A stretch of DNA of 64,000 nt from positions 113,756,643 through 113,820,642 of the forward strand of contig NC_062220.1 in assembly GCF_902686445.1 (NCBI RefSeq). The letters are read 5' to 3'. How positions within the stretch are numbered: position 1 is the stretch's first letter; each line of letters begins with the position of its first letter. Below, one piece after another: positions 39,448-50,491 of this stretch. A program made the position numbers and the translations under genes. This stretch comes from Sciurus carolinensis (lineage: Eukaryota > Chordata > Mammalia > Rodentia > Sciuridae). The notes beneath the pieces are model-generated. The model made no database searches. It worked only from the letters and a program-made list of their open reading frames with translations, and had not been told where the DNA came from.

Positions 39448-39570
39448 TTTGTAGTTATAGATGGACAGAATGCTTTTATTTGTTTATTTTTTGTGTGGTA
39501 CTAAGGATCAAACCCAGTGCCTCACACATACTAAGCGAGTACTCTGCCACTGAGCTATAGCCCCAGCTGT
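39448..39570 (-). repeat. ID SINE, antisense
   Basis: The minus strand reads agctggggctatagctcagt, then ggcagagtactcgcttagta, ending in an A-rich tail (plus-strand tttatttgtttattttttgt). Confidence 0.85.
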
Positions 39571-40787
39571 ATTTTGTCTCTTGTTTAGTTTCAAAATGCT
39601 TTTTTTCTGTAAGTTTGAATAGAAATTTCCCCAAACTAAAACTTTCTGATAAATTGTCAATTGACCATTTTCTTAGTGCAGTGTTTATCATGTTTTCTTA
39701 TGCATTTAAAACTCCTAGTTATAAACCAGTAATTTTGGGGGTAGTGAAATGCTGAGCAACTTGGCCTTAAATACAGAAAAATCTCACATAATGGGAAAAA
39801 AATGTTGTGTGCTAGTACATACAGCAGTGAGGTTAAGAAACAAAAACTTAGTATATGTAAGTTCTGAGCTATCATTTTTGACCCAAGAAAAATATCTTGA
39901 ATGTTTGCAAATTATTCCCTATAGTAATGATCCCTAACCACTAGTTGTTACACTATAGCAGTTACAGTATAACTACAACTATAGTATAATAACGTTCACA
40001 GTGCCTAAAAGCATCCACAAGATCACACTGTTTTATTTGCTGTTTAGCATCATGTCACTGATACTACTGTTGAATTCCCTGATTATACTCTTTTATGTTC
40101 TCACAAATTCTCACAGTCTCTGGCATTTATCTAATAATGTGCCAAACATTTGAGTCATATCCCTAGAAGTATATCCTTCCCTAAACAATATTTACCCGAA
40201 GCAAAAATATGCTTTACACAAAGATTAAAATATGCAGTGCTTTTGGGACAAGTATGTTATAGTACAACATTGAAAGACTTTGGCTGAAGTCAAATTGTGC
40301 TTCCCTAGTTTAGAGGCCAACAAAGTTTGGGGCATTGCACAAAGTTTTGGCATTTCTGCACATAAAGTTTTGTTCTGCTTGCTCCATCTTTTGAAAGAGA
40401 AATTGACAAAGGCAACTGAAATAGTAAAGAATGATGGCTTTTCATAAGGACACACTACAAAATGCATGGCGGGTATTAATAAGACATGTAAGCTGTATGT
40501 AAATATATTAAAGAAAGGTTTAATTTGCAATAAACCATAAAGAATTAGTATACATGAATATTGTGAGATCGCAAGTCTTACGGTTTCGCCAGCTATTCCT
40601 TTATACTTTTTGGAGTTGGTCAATGCCCAATTATAATAGTCTCCTTCAGGAAATGAACTATAGGTGATCTCTGTTTCTAACTACATTATGCTTTCAGAGA
40701 TTTGGGATTTAAAAAATTTTATAAGATGAAATCCTAATTGAACATGAACTGTTTTGGCTGAATATTTATTCACTCAGCAAATATAAA

Positions 40788-40950
40788 TTGGGGTTGGGAA
40801 TGGTGGCACATGCCTGTAATCCCAGCAGCTTGGAAGGTTGAGGTGGAAGGATCACAAGTTCAAAGTCATCCTTAGCAACTTAGCAAGACCTTGTCTCAAA
40901 TAAAAAATTTTAAAAAGGCTGGGGATATGACTCAGTGGTTAAGCACCAAA
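40788..40950 (+). repeat. MEN SINE, sense, followed by (TG)n
   Basis: Reads gggaatggtggcacatgcct, taatcccagcagcttggaag, then ggctggggatatgactcagt. A TG microsatellite at 40976-41011 has grown after its 3' end. Confidence 0.85.
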
Positions 40951-40969
40951 TATATGTGTGTATGTACGA

Positions 40970-40975
<6 letters not shown>

Positions 40976-41011
<36 letters not shown>
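40976..41011 (+). repeat. (TG)n microsatellite
   Basis: About 36 nt of pure TG next to a MEN SINE tail. Confidence 0.95.
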
Positions 41012-41013
<2 letters not shown>

Positions 41014-41364
41014 TTGGTTCATTTCATGTGCTTAGCATTATTCAAGATACAAAAACACAGGGATAAATGGAATGGATAAGGTCCCTGCCCTCTCGAAGCT
41101 TTACATTCTTTTGAGGATAAATAATAAATTAGTAAGTAAAATGTAGCAAAATGTATTCAGATAGTCATAATGCTATGTACAAAGAAAAAATTTTAAAGGT
41201 GTTGTGCTAAACAATGCTGAGGTAGAGTTGGAAAGGGAAGAATTGAATGGTTCTGTTAGATTGGCAGTTCATAGAAAGCCTTCCTGTAGGACCACTCTTT
41301 TAGCTGAGACTGAATGACCAGAAGGAATCAGCCTTTGCAGGTCTATGAGAGGTAATGGCATGTA

Positions 41365-41495
41365 ACAGGCAAAATAATATGGTAATTAACATTACAGGTA
41401 CTGAAGTCAAGTCTCAGCCCTACCACTTAACCAACTTCTTCATTAATGAGAATAATAACTTGTACTTCAAAGTAGGGACCTCTACTGAATCTACT
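41365..41495 (+). repeat. MIR SINE fragment
   Basis: Motifs actgaagtcaagtctcagcc and accacttaaccaacttcttc, then attaatgagaataataactt, follow MIR order. Confidence 0.55.
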
Positions 41496-41639
41496 TCAGG
41501 GCTACAGCATTTTGGGCAGTGGCTAAATATTATCATTATCATTATCATCAACTGGGGATAGCATGTTCTAGAGTATAACTATACAAAGTCTCTAAGACAT
41601 GAAGGAACCTGGATGTTTATGAAAGAAAAGGTGCCATAA

Positions 41640-41850
41640 TCCTATCATTTAGTGAGTGGGAGAGAAAGTGGCAGGAGAGGTAAGTAGGGGACAAAGTAGT
41701 AAGGTCTTCTGAACAAAAGTAATTCTTAGATTTTGTCCTAAGAGCAATGGGATGCCATTAGGTGGAGGGGTTTCAGCAAACATGTTACAAGGTCTGATTT
41801 ACATTTCTAAAAACTTTTTGGCTATAGAATAGAGAATGAATATCGGATGG
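41640..41850 (+). repeat. Ancient interspersed repeat
   Basis: Reads attttgtcctaagagcaatg, then ggatgccattaggtggaggg and tctgatttacatttctaaaa. It is the later part of the same unassigned old family as 4075-4480. Confidence 0.4.
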
Positions 41851-42999
41851 TCTTGCAATTCTCTTTGAAGATAGGCCTGAAAAGTCTTACCAATGGATGG
41901 GAAGGTGGAAGGAGAAGGAAAAGCTGCACATGATGCTTTTGCTTTGGTCTATATGAATGTGATCAGCATGGTTGATAGAAACAATTGATGATCAATTTAA
42001 AATAGCGTCTTTGTCAGGAAACACAACTTGAAAAGTGGGAGAACATTTTATGAACATTTTTATAATATGCCTTCTTTGATAAGTTAGTCAGTTTCAAGTT
42101 ATTAAGGATTAGCATCTTCTATAAAACAATTATAAATATAACTCCTACTAGTTGCTTCAGTGATCAAATAATAAAATGCAAGTAAAATTATCAGCTACTA
42201 AAAGATTTCTTTCACTTAAAAAATAAAAGCATCAAGTTAGCTAGAGTTGACTGAGAAACATAGGCAGGCAGGAAGAATAGGTATTGTTTGTTTGACAGGG
42301 CAGTTATACTCAGCATTGGTTAAGAGGACAATGTGTATCTATCTAGCCAGTCCAGAGAGAACCTGTTGCTGTTAGGCAGCTGTAGGCTCTTCTAATCTCA
42401 CCCATCTATCTCTCCTGTTGTATCCACAAGCAACCTTCTGAACTTTAATTTCTCAAATAGATTGTCTAGTTAGAAAAATACTTGTCTCTTAAAGTTAACT
42501 CCATTATAAATCTGTCACTTTAGAGTTTAACCAGTATGAGTCAGTCTTCCCAGGACTTCATCACCTGTGATTAAGGTATATATTAAGGTGTAAGATCTGC
42601 AGAGCCAAGAGATCAAACTTCAGAGTAGAAAAAAGTAATAGAAATTCTGAAACTTTCTCTGATCAATCTAACATCCTCATTCCTATAATATCAAATATTG
42701 AACCAGATGAATGAGGGGCATTTTTGTGTGTTCTGAAATCTGTCCCTTGTTATTTCTAGCTTTCTTAACAGTGAGAAGAGCAGATAGCAGTAATACTTAG
42801 TTTTTAGTGTAGAATTGAAAAAATAGGACTTGATGTCATAAATAAATCCTGGTTCCTTTTCTAATTTCTCTAAATTTTTTTTGTTGTTGTTGATATAGTC
42901 TTCCCTGAATTTCTGCAGTAGCCTCTTAATTGCTCTCATAGTCTCCATATCCTCCCCTCTGTACTCTTAAGATTGCCGGGGTAAGCTTTAAAAATATAA

Positions 43000-43515
43000 A
43001 TCACTCCCCCACTTAAAACCCTTCTGGTTTACTTAGAATAAAATCCAATCCCCTAACCATGGCCACTGAAACCTCACAACCCTCTCTACAACTTTATTTC
43101 TTCATTCCCGCCCTTGCTCTCTCATCTTCAGCCATTTGGCCTCCTCTCAGATCTTGGAAGAGAGGAACATTCCTTAGAGGCTTTGTACTGCTGTTTATTC
43201 TGCCTGAATCATCACACCCCCAGGACTGCATATGGCTGACCTCTCTTGAGGCTCAACGGAAACATTACCTCTTCAAGGATACTTTCCTTGGCCATTTTAA
43301 GCCAAATCAGTACTTCTCCCTTTCATCTGCTTTCCATCACAGCATCAGCTTTATATTTGTTCATAGCATTCATGCTATGTGAAATTATTTACTGATTAAT
43401 TCCTGATTAGACTATAAATTCAAGAAAAACAGGGACTGAAAGTTTTGTTCACCCCTGTGACTCCTGTGTTTGGCACAAAATAGACATTCACTAAAATAGG
43501 TATTATGTGAATGAA
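43000..43515 (+). repeat. L2 LINE 3' end
   Basis: Long L2 match in order: cttaaaacccttctggttta, tcagccatttggcctcctct, ttctgcctgaatcatcacac, gactataaattcaagaaaaa, and tggcacaaaatagacattca. It lies 290 nt before a HORMAD2 exon. The 107-codon frame here is not a gene. Confidence 0.8.
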
Positions 43516-43805
43516 TGGTTTCTCACCTGATTCCACTGTCATAATGTAGTGGGTCAGATACTTGGCTCTGTGCCTTAGTTTTTCCAACTTTAATTATAAT
43601 GGAAGTATTTGTCATCTCACTCATTTTTGGCATAGAGGAAAAAATAATATCTTCAAATATTACTCCTAAGTAATATGCTGAAACAAACAGGTATAGAAGA
43701 AGCATTGTAGTTATACAATGAAAATGTTCCTTATTATCAGGTAAAATTCTGGATTTCTTTTAAAAATTAATTTCTTTCTCTATTACCTTTGGTTTTTCTT
43801 GAAAG

Positions 43806-43869
43806 TGACTGAGATATACCAGTTCAAATTCAAATACACAAAAGAAGAAGCCACCATGGATTTTGACAG
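43806..43869 (+). CDS. HORMAD2: HORMAD2 exon encoding [20 protein letters not shown]
   Basis: The acceptor ttttcttgaaag precedes 43806 and the donor gacag|gtagaa follows 43869. The exon is exactly 64 nt and keeps the expected phases (enters two bases before codon T, leaves after AG of Ser). The peptide is a conserved strand region of the HORMA domain and shows no lesion. Confidence 0.9.
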
Positions 43870-45429
43870 GTAGAATCTAATTATTTAATGAACCTGAGAA
43901 AATATATAGGAGTGAGGTGAACATAAATTTCTATGGGCCAGAAAAAAGTTTTATACTTCTTTCATCATTTTTTATAAACCCTACAAAACCCCACTATTAA
44001 AAATAAAGACTGTAATAATTAAATTTCTGAAATCCATGTATTGAGCTGATGAGAGCAGAGGTGATAGTGGACATCACCATTGTACTATTAAGTCTATCTA
44101 CACAATGTTGATTGAAGAACTCCATAAGGCCCTGTCTAGCTATTATTCCAATGTTTATCAATGACTATACTGAGATATTGATCCTTTTCACCCTATATCT
44201 AGCCACTTGGGGCCTGAGGTAGATAAAAACCCTGGACTATTTGCCTACATGCACAAATTTTGTCATCTGCATACTCCACAGTGATGTATAAATAGCATTT
44301 TCTATGTGCTTCTCTGCATGGAAAAGACTGGAAAACACCTTATTGTCTTATCAAACCTAAAAGTCCAAGTTTTAGACACACTTAGTAGATTAAATAGCAC
44401 ACTAGTGGATTAAATAGTACTTCAGAAGAACATAGTGCAGATGAAGACATTTTGTTGAGGAGCAACATTTTTCTTTCAGTAGTTTTTGGCTTCAAATCAG
44501 CCAGGAAGTAGAGCTAAGGATCACTAATAAAATAGAAATGGAAGATGCAGATGACAGTGGAAAGCCCTGGGTAATAGAGGACTGCAAGTAAGGGAGATGG
44601 ATGCCCCTGAAAGAAACGACTTGAAGAGAAATGTGGCATAATTCTCCCTTTTCACTACTATTAACCCTGTTCAGCTTGAGGATTTCTCTATAGTACTCAT
44701 TTCCTTAATTATTCTTTCATTTATAAAACTTATAGGCAATACTTGAATGTGAGGAGAAAGTCAGTTCCAAAAATGAGAGTTAAAATTTTAATCATCACTA
44801 GCTAACATTTGCATAGCACTTTGCAGATTATATTCACATTTCATACTTAATTTCTCACATAAAACTGTTGCTTTTACTCTCTAAAACTCAAGTACAAGTA
44901 TCACTGACAACCAGATTAATCTCTTTGTTTTTGAAGGTCCATATGCCAAGAGGTAAGCAGTAAAATAGAAATGACCAAATCTTCTAGATATTAAGGAAAC
45001 AAGAAGGTAATACATATTAGAATTTCCTAGAAGTCAAAAAATGGGTATTTGTTTACATCAGAGTCCTGAATGATTTTACTGGTGAATCCTGGAGGACCCT
45101 CTGGGCCACCTGGCTATAGCCCTTCACTCTGATTGTTCAAACTGGTTAAATTCTGGCAGACAAGCTAAGTTGTTTCAAATTGATAAAGCAGCTTAATAAT
45201 ATTTGCATTATGAATTTATACTGCCTCTAAAGATTAGTTAGGGAAAAACTCAATAGTTCAATTACTTAGGATTATTTTTCAGCACTGTGCAACTCTACTG
45301 GCAGTCATAGCTCTTCCTCAAAACTACTCAAATGTGAGACTAATTGGAGAAGAAAACTTTGGAGAGAAAAAAAGGTTTAGAATTGGAAGGCAATTTAGTA
45401 CATCTTGTTCATTCATATCCATTGAATGA

Positions 45430-45830
45430 AAGATACAGATGAAAGATACAGCCATTCACAGTGTAGTGGGGGACAAATAATTCTAATGGGAAAGCTGTGG
45501 GAATTATAGGGGAAGACTTCTTTGAAGAGGTGACACGTTGAGTTAGGTTTTAGAGGATCAAGTGCAAAAGTCAGGAAGAGAAATGGAAAAGCACAATATA
45601 AATGAAAGGAACAACATATGCAAATGCACATGGTTGAGAGGAAATCAGATAGTAGCTGCTGGTGAGAGTGAAGGAGAGTATGGATGGACATTAAAGGCAT
45701 TATACATATACCATCCTTATATTTGATTGAAAGGGATGAATTTAATGGAAGAGTTTTAAGCATGAAGGTGACATAAGTAGATTTTCCTACTAGGGCTATT
45801 ATTTTGGCAGTAGTTTGGAAAATGGTTTGC
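45430..45830 (+). repeat. Ancient interspersed repeat
   Basis: Reads agacttctttgaagaggtga, then a gaacaacatatgcaaatgca block and gaagagttttaagcatgaag, the same unassigned family as at 4075-4480. A long minus-strand frame here (45413-45832) is a chance product of the repeat. Confidence 0.4.
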
Positions 45831-45984
45831 AATGTGGAAAAGTAGGAAAGGAGGAAGAATAGTTAGATAGCCACTCCCTGCAAGTATGTGGATAGGATGC
45901 CTTTGGGAGATACAGATGGTAGATGCAAAACTAGTGACTGATTTTATGCCTGGGGAGCTATAGACATGTCTGTAAGATTATCTC

Positions 45985-46105
45985 ACAAATGACCTAACCA
46001 AAGTGTGTCTAAATGATTTGAGGTCATTCTGCTAGTTAGCAACAGAGCTGATATTAGATGTCAGGGAACCTAATTCCAAATCTGGTGTTCTCATTATTAT
46101 GACAT
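45985..46105 (+). repeat. MIR SINE fragment
   Basis: Block with tcattctgctagttagcaac, then agctgatattagatgtcagg, resembling the MIR 3' half. Confidence 0.45.
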
Positions 46106-46366
46106 GTGGCTATACAAGCCAAATTTTGAAAAATAAGTCATATTTTAAATGCTTTAGGGGAACTTATTATTTATAAGTCCTTTGTATATGCACTGTAAAC
46201 TGTATAATTCTTCCATTAATTTATAGTCTGAAAACTTTCTCCAAAATGTCCTCATGTTTAATTTGTATTTATTTGATTATATACTCAAGAGTTTTGTGTT
46301 TTTTGGAATAGATTGTCAGTATTGCATATGATTGAAAAGTATGACTTTTTTCCTATGTGATTATAG

Positions 46367-46518
46367 CAGTAGTACAAGCTTTGAAAGTGGGACAAATAGT
46401 AAAGATATTAAGAAAGCCAGTGTTTCTCAGATCCATAAATTGTATATACTGATGCAGAATCTTGGACCCCTTCCTAACGATATTATGCTTACTATGAAAC
46501 TCCATTACTACAATGCAG
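46367..46518 (+). CDS. HORMAD2: HORMAD2 exon encoding the conserved FESGT...KLHYYNA segment
   Basis: The acceptor ctatgtgattatag precedes 46367 and the donor gcag|gtaggt follows 46518. The 152-nt exon joins the AG of the upstream exon to give S, then [19 protein letters not shown], and ends [10 protein letters not shown]. It is open, in phase and well conserved. Confidence 0.92.
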
Positions 46519-46685
46519 GTAGGTAGAAACCTTTAGTCAAATTCTTCTTAAGTACTAAACTAATATTTTATGTAAATAGAAGGATTTTACGAGCATCTGA
46601 AAGATATCCGTTGCTGTACATAAAATATTAATCTGACTTCTATTGAAACTAAGCTTCATGATTTTTTGTCCTTTTCATTTTGAAG

Positions 46686-46939
46686 TGACCCCACATGATT
46701 ACCAACCACCTGGTTTTAAAGAAGGGGTAAACTCACACTTACTGCTGTTTGAGGGGGAGCCTGTTAATCTGCAAGTGGGATTGGTCTCCACCGGCTTTCA
46801 TCGCATGAAAGTTAAAGTCACTACCGAGGCAGCCAGAGTATTTGAATTGGAGAACAATCTCTTTCAGGAGAATAACACTACTAAAATTGCCCATTAGGGT
46901 CTGGACTGCGATGATGAAGAAGAGGAGTGCAACAATCAA
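46686..46939 (+). pseudogene. HORMAD2: HORMAD2 exon with in-frame TAG
   Basis: The intron before it is 167 nt (acceptor tttgaag). The 254-nt exon reads [18 protein letters not shown], then [11 protein letters not shown] and [19 protein letters not shown], and ends at caa|gtaagg. At 46895-46897 TAG replaces the Gln codon expected in AHQGLDCDEEEEC; the 14 codons beyond are still perfectly recognisable. The stop would remove the acidic segment and the basic C-terminus. A single C-to-T change explains it. Confidence 0.9.
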
Positions 46940-47111
46940 GTAAGGCCAAGTTTTAGTGAGCCTGCATTGCTTCAATTACACACAATTGACAATTTTCACT
47001 TTGCATACAGGTCATGTCACAGTAACAGTCCATTGGAGTACCAGGCATAAAAACTGAAACAAAATTAGCTTCTGACATCAAGGATTTTTTAGCCTAAAAA
47101 AAGTACACTCC

Positions 47112-47326
47112 TACCCGGGTGCGGTGGCACATGCCTGTAATCCCAGCAGCTGGAGAGTCTGAGGCAGGAAGATGGAGAATTCAAAGCCAATCTCAGCAAC
47201 TTAGTGAGGCCCTAAGGAACTCAGTGAGATCCTGTCTCTAAATAAAATACAAAAAAGGGCTACAGATGTGGCTCAGTGGTTAAGCACCCTTGGGCTTAAT
47301 CCCCAGTACCAAAAAAAAAAAAGTAC
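47112..47326 (+). repeat. MEN (B1-dID) SINE, sense, full length
   Basis: Begins gggtgcggtggcacatgcct, continues with taatcccagcagctggag, then atgtggctcagtggttaagc and taatccccagtaccaaaaaa. The short repeat aaaagtaca on both sides is a likely target-site duplication. Confidence 0.92.
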
Positions 47327-47837
47327 AGTTCTCAAGAAAAAAGTATATTTTTAGATGAAATTGCCTATGACTAGGAGAACTGTGCTGGTTCACAACAGAT
47401 TTAAGTAATTTCTTCCATCTTGCTCCTCCTCAGAATTCTACTTTCATCTCAGGCTCTTAAGGGCCACTCTTTCATATTCCTATCAGGGTTTTCAGGTCCC
47501 TGAGCTTCTGTGCACTTCCACATGACCAGTTCAACACCCTGGCAGAACAGCAAGAGAAAAGAAAAGCAAAAACTTGGAATGGAGCTCTCTCTCACACTCC
47601 AGATAACAGTATTCTCTATCACTATCTTTTCCTGGAGGGAGAGACAATTCCTCTGCCACTTTAGAAAACTTGATAATTTCTTGCTCTTCTGGCTGCTTTC
47701 CATGCCCTTCTTCTTTTTCTTATGTACACGCTTACACATTTTGAAACGACCAAATAAAATTCTCACAAATTATACTGCTATGTTTATATATACTTATAAA
47801 TAGTATGTCTGCACATGAAAGGCATTTTTGGGGGAGG

Positions 47838-48040
47838 TATAGGGATACTGGGGATTGAACTCAGGAATACTTGACCACTGAGACACATTCCCAGCACTAT
47901 TTTGTATTTTATTTAGACACAGGGTCTCACTGAGTTGCACAGTGCCTCACCATTGTTGAGGCTGGCTCTGAATTCGTGATCCTCCTGCCTCAGACTCCTG
48001 AGTCACTGGGATTAAAGTCATGTGCCACTGTGCCCAGCTG
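47838..48040 (-). repeat. MEN (B1-dID) SINE, antisense
   Basis: The plus strand has atactggggattgaactcag, then cacagggtctcactgagttg and a cctcagactcctgagtcact block. Confidence 0.88.
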
Positions 48041-48136
48041 GAAGGTACTTTTTGAATATCTGATTTGTATAAAATACACTTGAGAGAAGGGTAGCTTCTC
48101 CTTTGTAGTTTCAAGTTTCTTATTCATAGGCAGATT

Positions 48137-48230
48137 TTTTTTTTTTTTTTTTTGGCGGTACTGGGGATCGAACTCAGGGCCTTGTGCTTTCGAGGCAAGC
48201 ACTTTACCAGCTGAGCTATCTCCCCAGCCC
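48137..48230 (-). repeat. ID SINE, antisense, young
   Basis: The minus strand begins gggctggggagatagctcag, then tggtaaagtgcttgcctcga and ggccctgagttcgatcccca, close to the ID consensus with intact Pol III boxes. Exact 12-bp repeats cataggcagatt at 48125-48136 and 48231-48242 bound it. Confidence 0.93.
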
Positions 48231-49413
48231 CATAGGCAGATTCTTAAGGACACCTGAACTCTTCTAGTGTGTACTTTTCTTGTACATCCAGGAGCTATAT
48301 CCATGGAAAGCTTTTTTTTTTTTTTTTTTCAGAATCTTTTCTGTTCTTCCCACCTCAAGCTTGTCTGCCAGCATCACCCACTGTGTGCAGTGCCACCCAC
48401 TCCCCTGGTTGGTCTGCCAGGGGCACCCATACTGCATGCAGGCCTGTGATACCCTTGTCATCCTGCCTGAGAAAATACTATGTCTCCCAGGCAGAGATAG
48501 GCATCTCAACTTCCTTTGTTCGAATCCAGCAGACTCACCAGCTTACAAGCCCTGTTACTTGATATTAATTTGGGATTTACATCTGTATGCCATCCTCACT
48601 TACCCAGCCTGTGCCTTGTGTTGAGCTATAATCAAGCCTCACCTGCTACATTCTTAGCTCTGTGAGAAAGTTCGGCTTTCATTTTAAATCCTTTTTCCTC
48701 TTTAGTGTGGCAGCTCTTATTGCTTCTCTTCTTAGTTTCCCAAAGCACTACTATTTGTTCCTTTTATTCGAATGCCATATATGTCTGGCATAATGTTTAC
48801 TTAAAGAGCCTCCCCATAAGTCAGAGAGGCAATCAGGCACTGTAGAAAGTAAAGACCCAAAGGAATAAAGTTCCTGGCTTCAAGATGACTCCAGTCAGGC
48901 GGCTCTGCCCACTCTGGCTGCAGGCTCTCTTCACAGGGCGATCCAAGATGGCGGCCTAGAGGGAGACTGCACCCCCAGTCGCTCCAGAACCCTGGAGTTA
49001 AGAAGGGGAGGCATTGAGAGACTCGGACTGAAATAGAGCCACGGGTGAGTCTGCCCACTGGGTAAAGCTCGGCCCGGGTGGCAGGCCCAGATAGAGGTGG
49101 CTTATCGGAGCCAGGCAGGGCAGCTAGAGTCTTCCCAAGGTAGCCTTCCACACTCCGGCAGTGGGCTCCTCCCACACGGCCAGCTGCACAGCGCAGGCCC
49201 ACAGTGAGAGCATTTTCGCACAGAGCCAGTTCCAAACCGTGGAACCAGTAGGGGGCTAGGGGCAGTTTTCTTCGGATGAGCTGCTTTATCAGATTCCTCC
49301 AAGACATCAGGCTACTGAAGGCTGGGAGGTGATACACTGGAAATCTACCGGGACACTATAAGACAGTAGCAGAAAACTGCAATATCTCAGGGTCCCACTG
49401 ACAACTGACCAAT

Positions 49414-50460
49414 ATGAGAAAACAAGGGAAGAAAATGTCCCAAACAAACCTAGATACTACATCAATAAAACCTAATGACAGCACAGCAGAAGAAATGTCA
49501 GAAAGGGAGTTCAGAATGTACATAATTAAAACGATCAGGGAAGCTAATGAGGAGATGAAAGAGCAAATGCAGGCATTGAAGGAGGAGATGAAAGAGCAAA
49601 TGCAGGCATTAAATGATCACACGAATCAACAGTTAAAAGACCAAATACGGGAAGCAAGAGATCACTTCAATAAAGAGTTAGAGATACTGAAAAAAAAAGC
49701 AAACCGAAATACTTGAAATGAAGGAAACAATAAACCAAGTTCAAAACTCCATAGAAAGCATAACCAATAGGATAGAACACCTGGAAGACAGAACCTCAGA
49801 CATTGAAGACAAAGTATTTAACCTTGAAAGCAAAGTTGGCCAAACAGAAAAGATGGTAAGAAATCATGAACAGAATCTACAAGAATTATGGGATATCATG
49901 AAAAGGCCAAATTTGAGAATTATTGTGATTGAGGAAGGCTTAGAGAAACAAACCAAAGGAATTAACAATCTATTCAATGAAATAATAACAGAAAATTTTC
50001 CAAATCTGAAGAATGAAATGGAAAACCAAGTACAAGAGGCTTATAGAACTCCAAACATACAAAATTACAACAGACCCACACCAAGGCACATTATTATGAA
50101 AATACCTAACATACAAAATAAAGACAGAATTTTAAAGGCCGCGAGAGAAAAGAATCAAATTACATTCAGAGGGAAACCAATAAGAATATCAGCAGATTTT
50201 TCAATCCAGACCCTAAAAGCTAGAAGGGCCTGGAACAACATTACCAAGCCCTGAAAGAAAATGGATGCCAACCAAGAATCTTATACCCAGCAAAACTTAC
50301 CTTCAAATTTGATAATGAAATAAGATCCTTCCATGATAAACAAAAGCTAAAGGAATTTACAAAAAGAAAGCCAGCATTACAGAACATTCTCAGCAAAATA
50401 TTCCATGAGGAAGAGATGAAAAACAATGATGCAAATCAGCAACAGGAGGAGCTAGCCTAA
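49414..50460 (+). pseudogene. L1 ORF1 (RNA-binding chaperone), frameshifted
   Basis: ORF1p is the trimeric RNA-binding chaperone of the L1 particle. The ATG at 49414 starts 100 codons that form a heptad-rich coiled coil with a duplicated 11-residue unit, EEMKEQMQALK. An extra A in the run near 49690 shifts the frame. The next piece (49718-50254) has the RNA-recognition and C-terminal core, with RRPNLR-like and ARRAWNNI motifs. A missing base near 50248 shifts it again before the tail ending QQEELA (stop near 50458). Confidence 0.88.
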
Positions 50461-50491
50461 AGGAATAGCCAAATAAAGGAGAAACCAAATC

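Noticed and set aside
45413..45832. 139-codon minus-strand frame.
   Set aside because: Coincides with an old interspersed repeat whose order recurs elsewhere in the window.
48137..48230. tRNA gene, suggested by intact Pol III boxes.
   Set aside because: Target-site duplication and poly-T/A tail identify a young ID SINE; no complete cloverleaf was evident.
48801..49337. 178-codon minus-strand frame.
   Set aside because: It is the antisense of the GC-rich L1 5' region and flank; no domain recognised.
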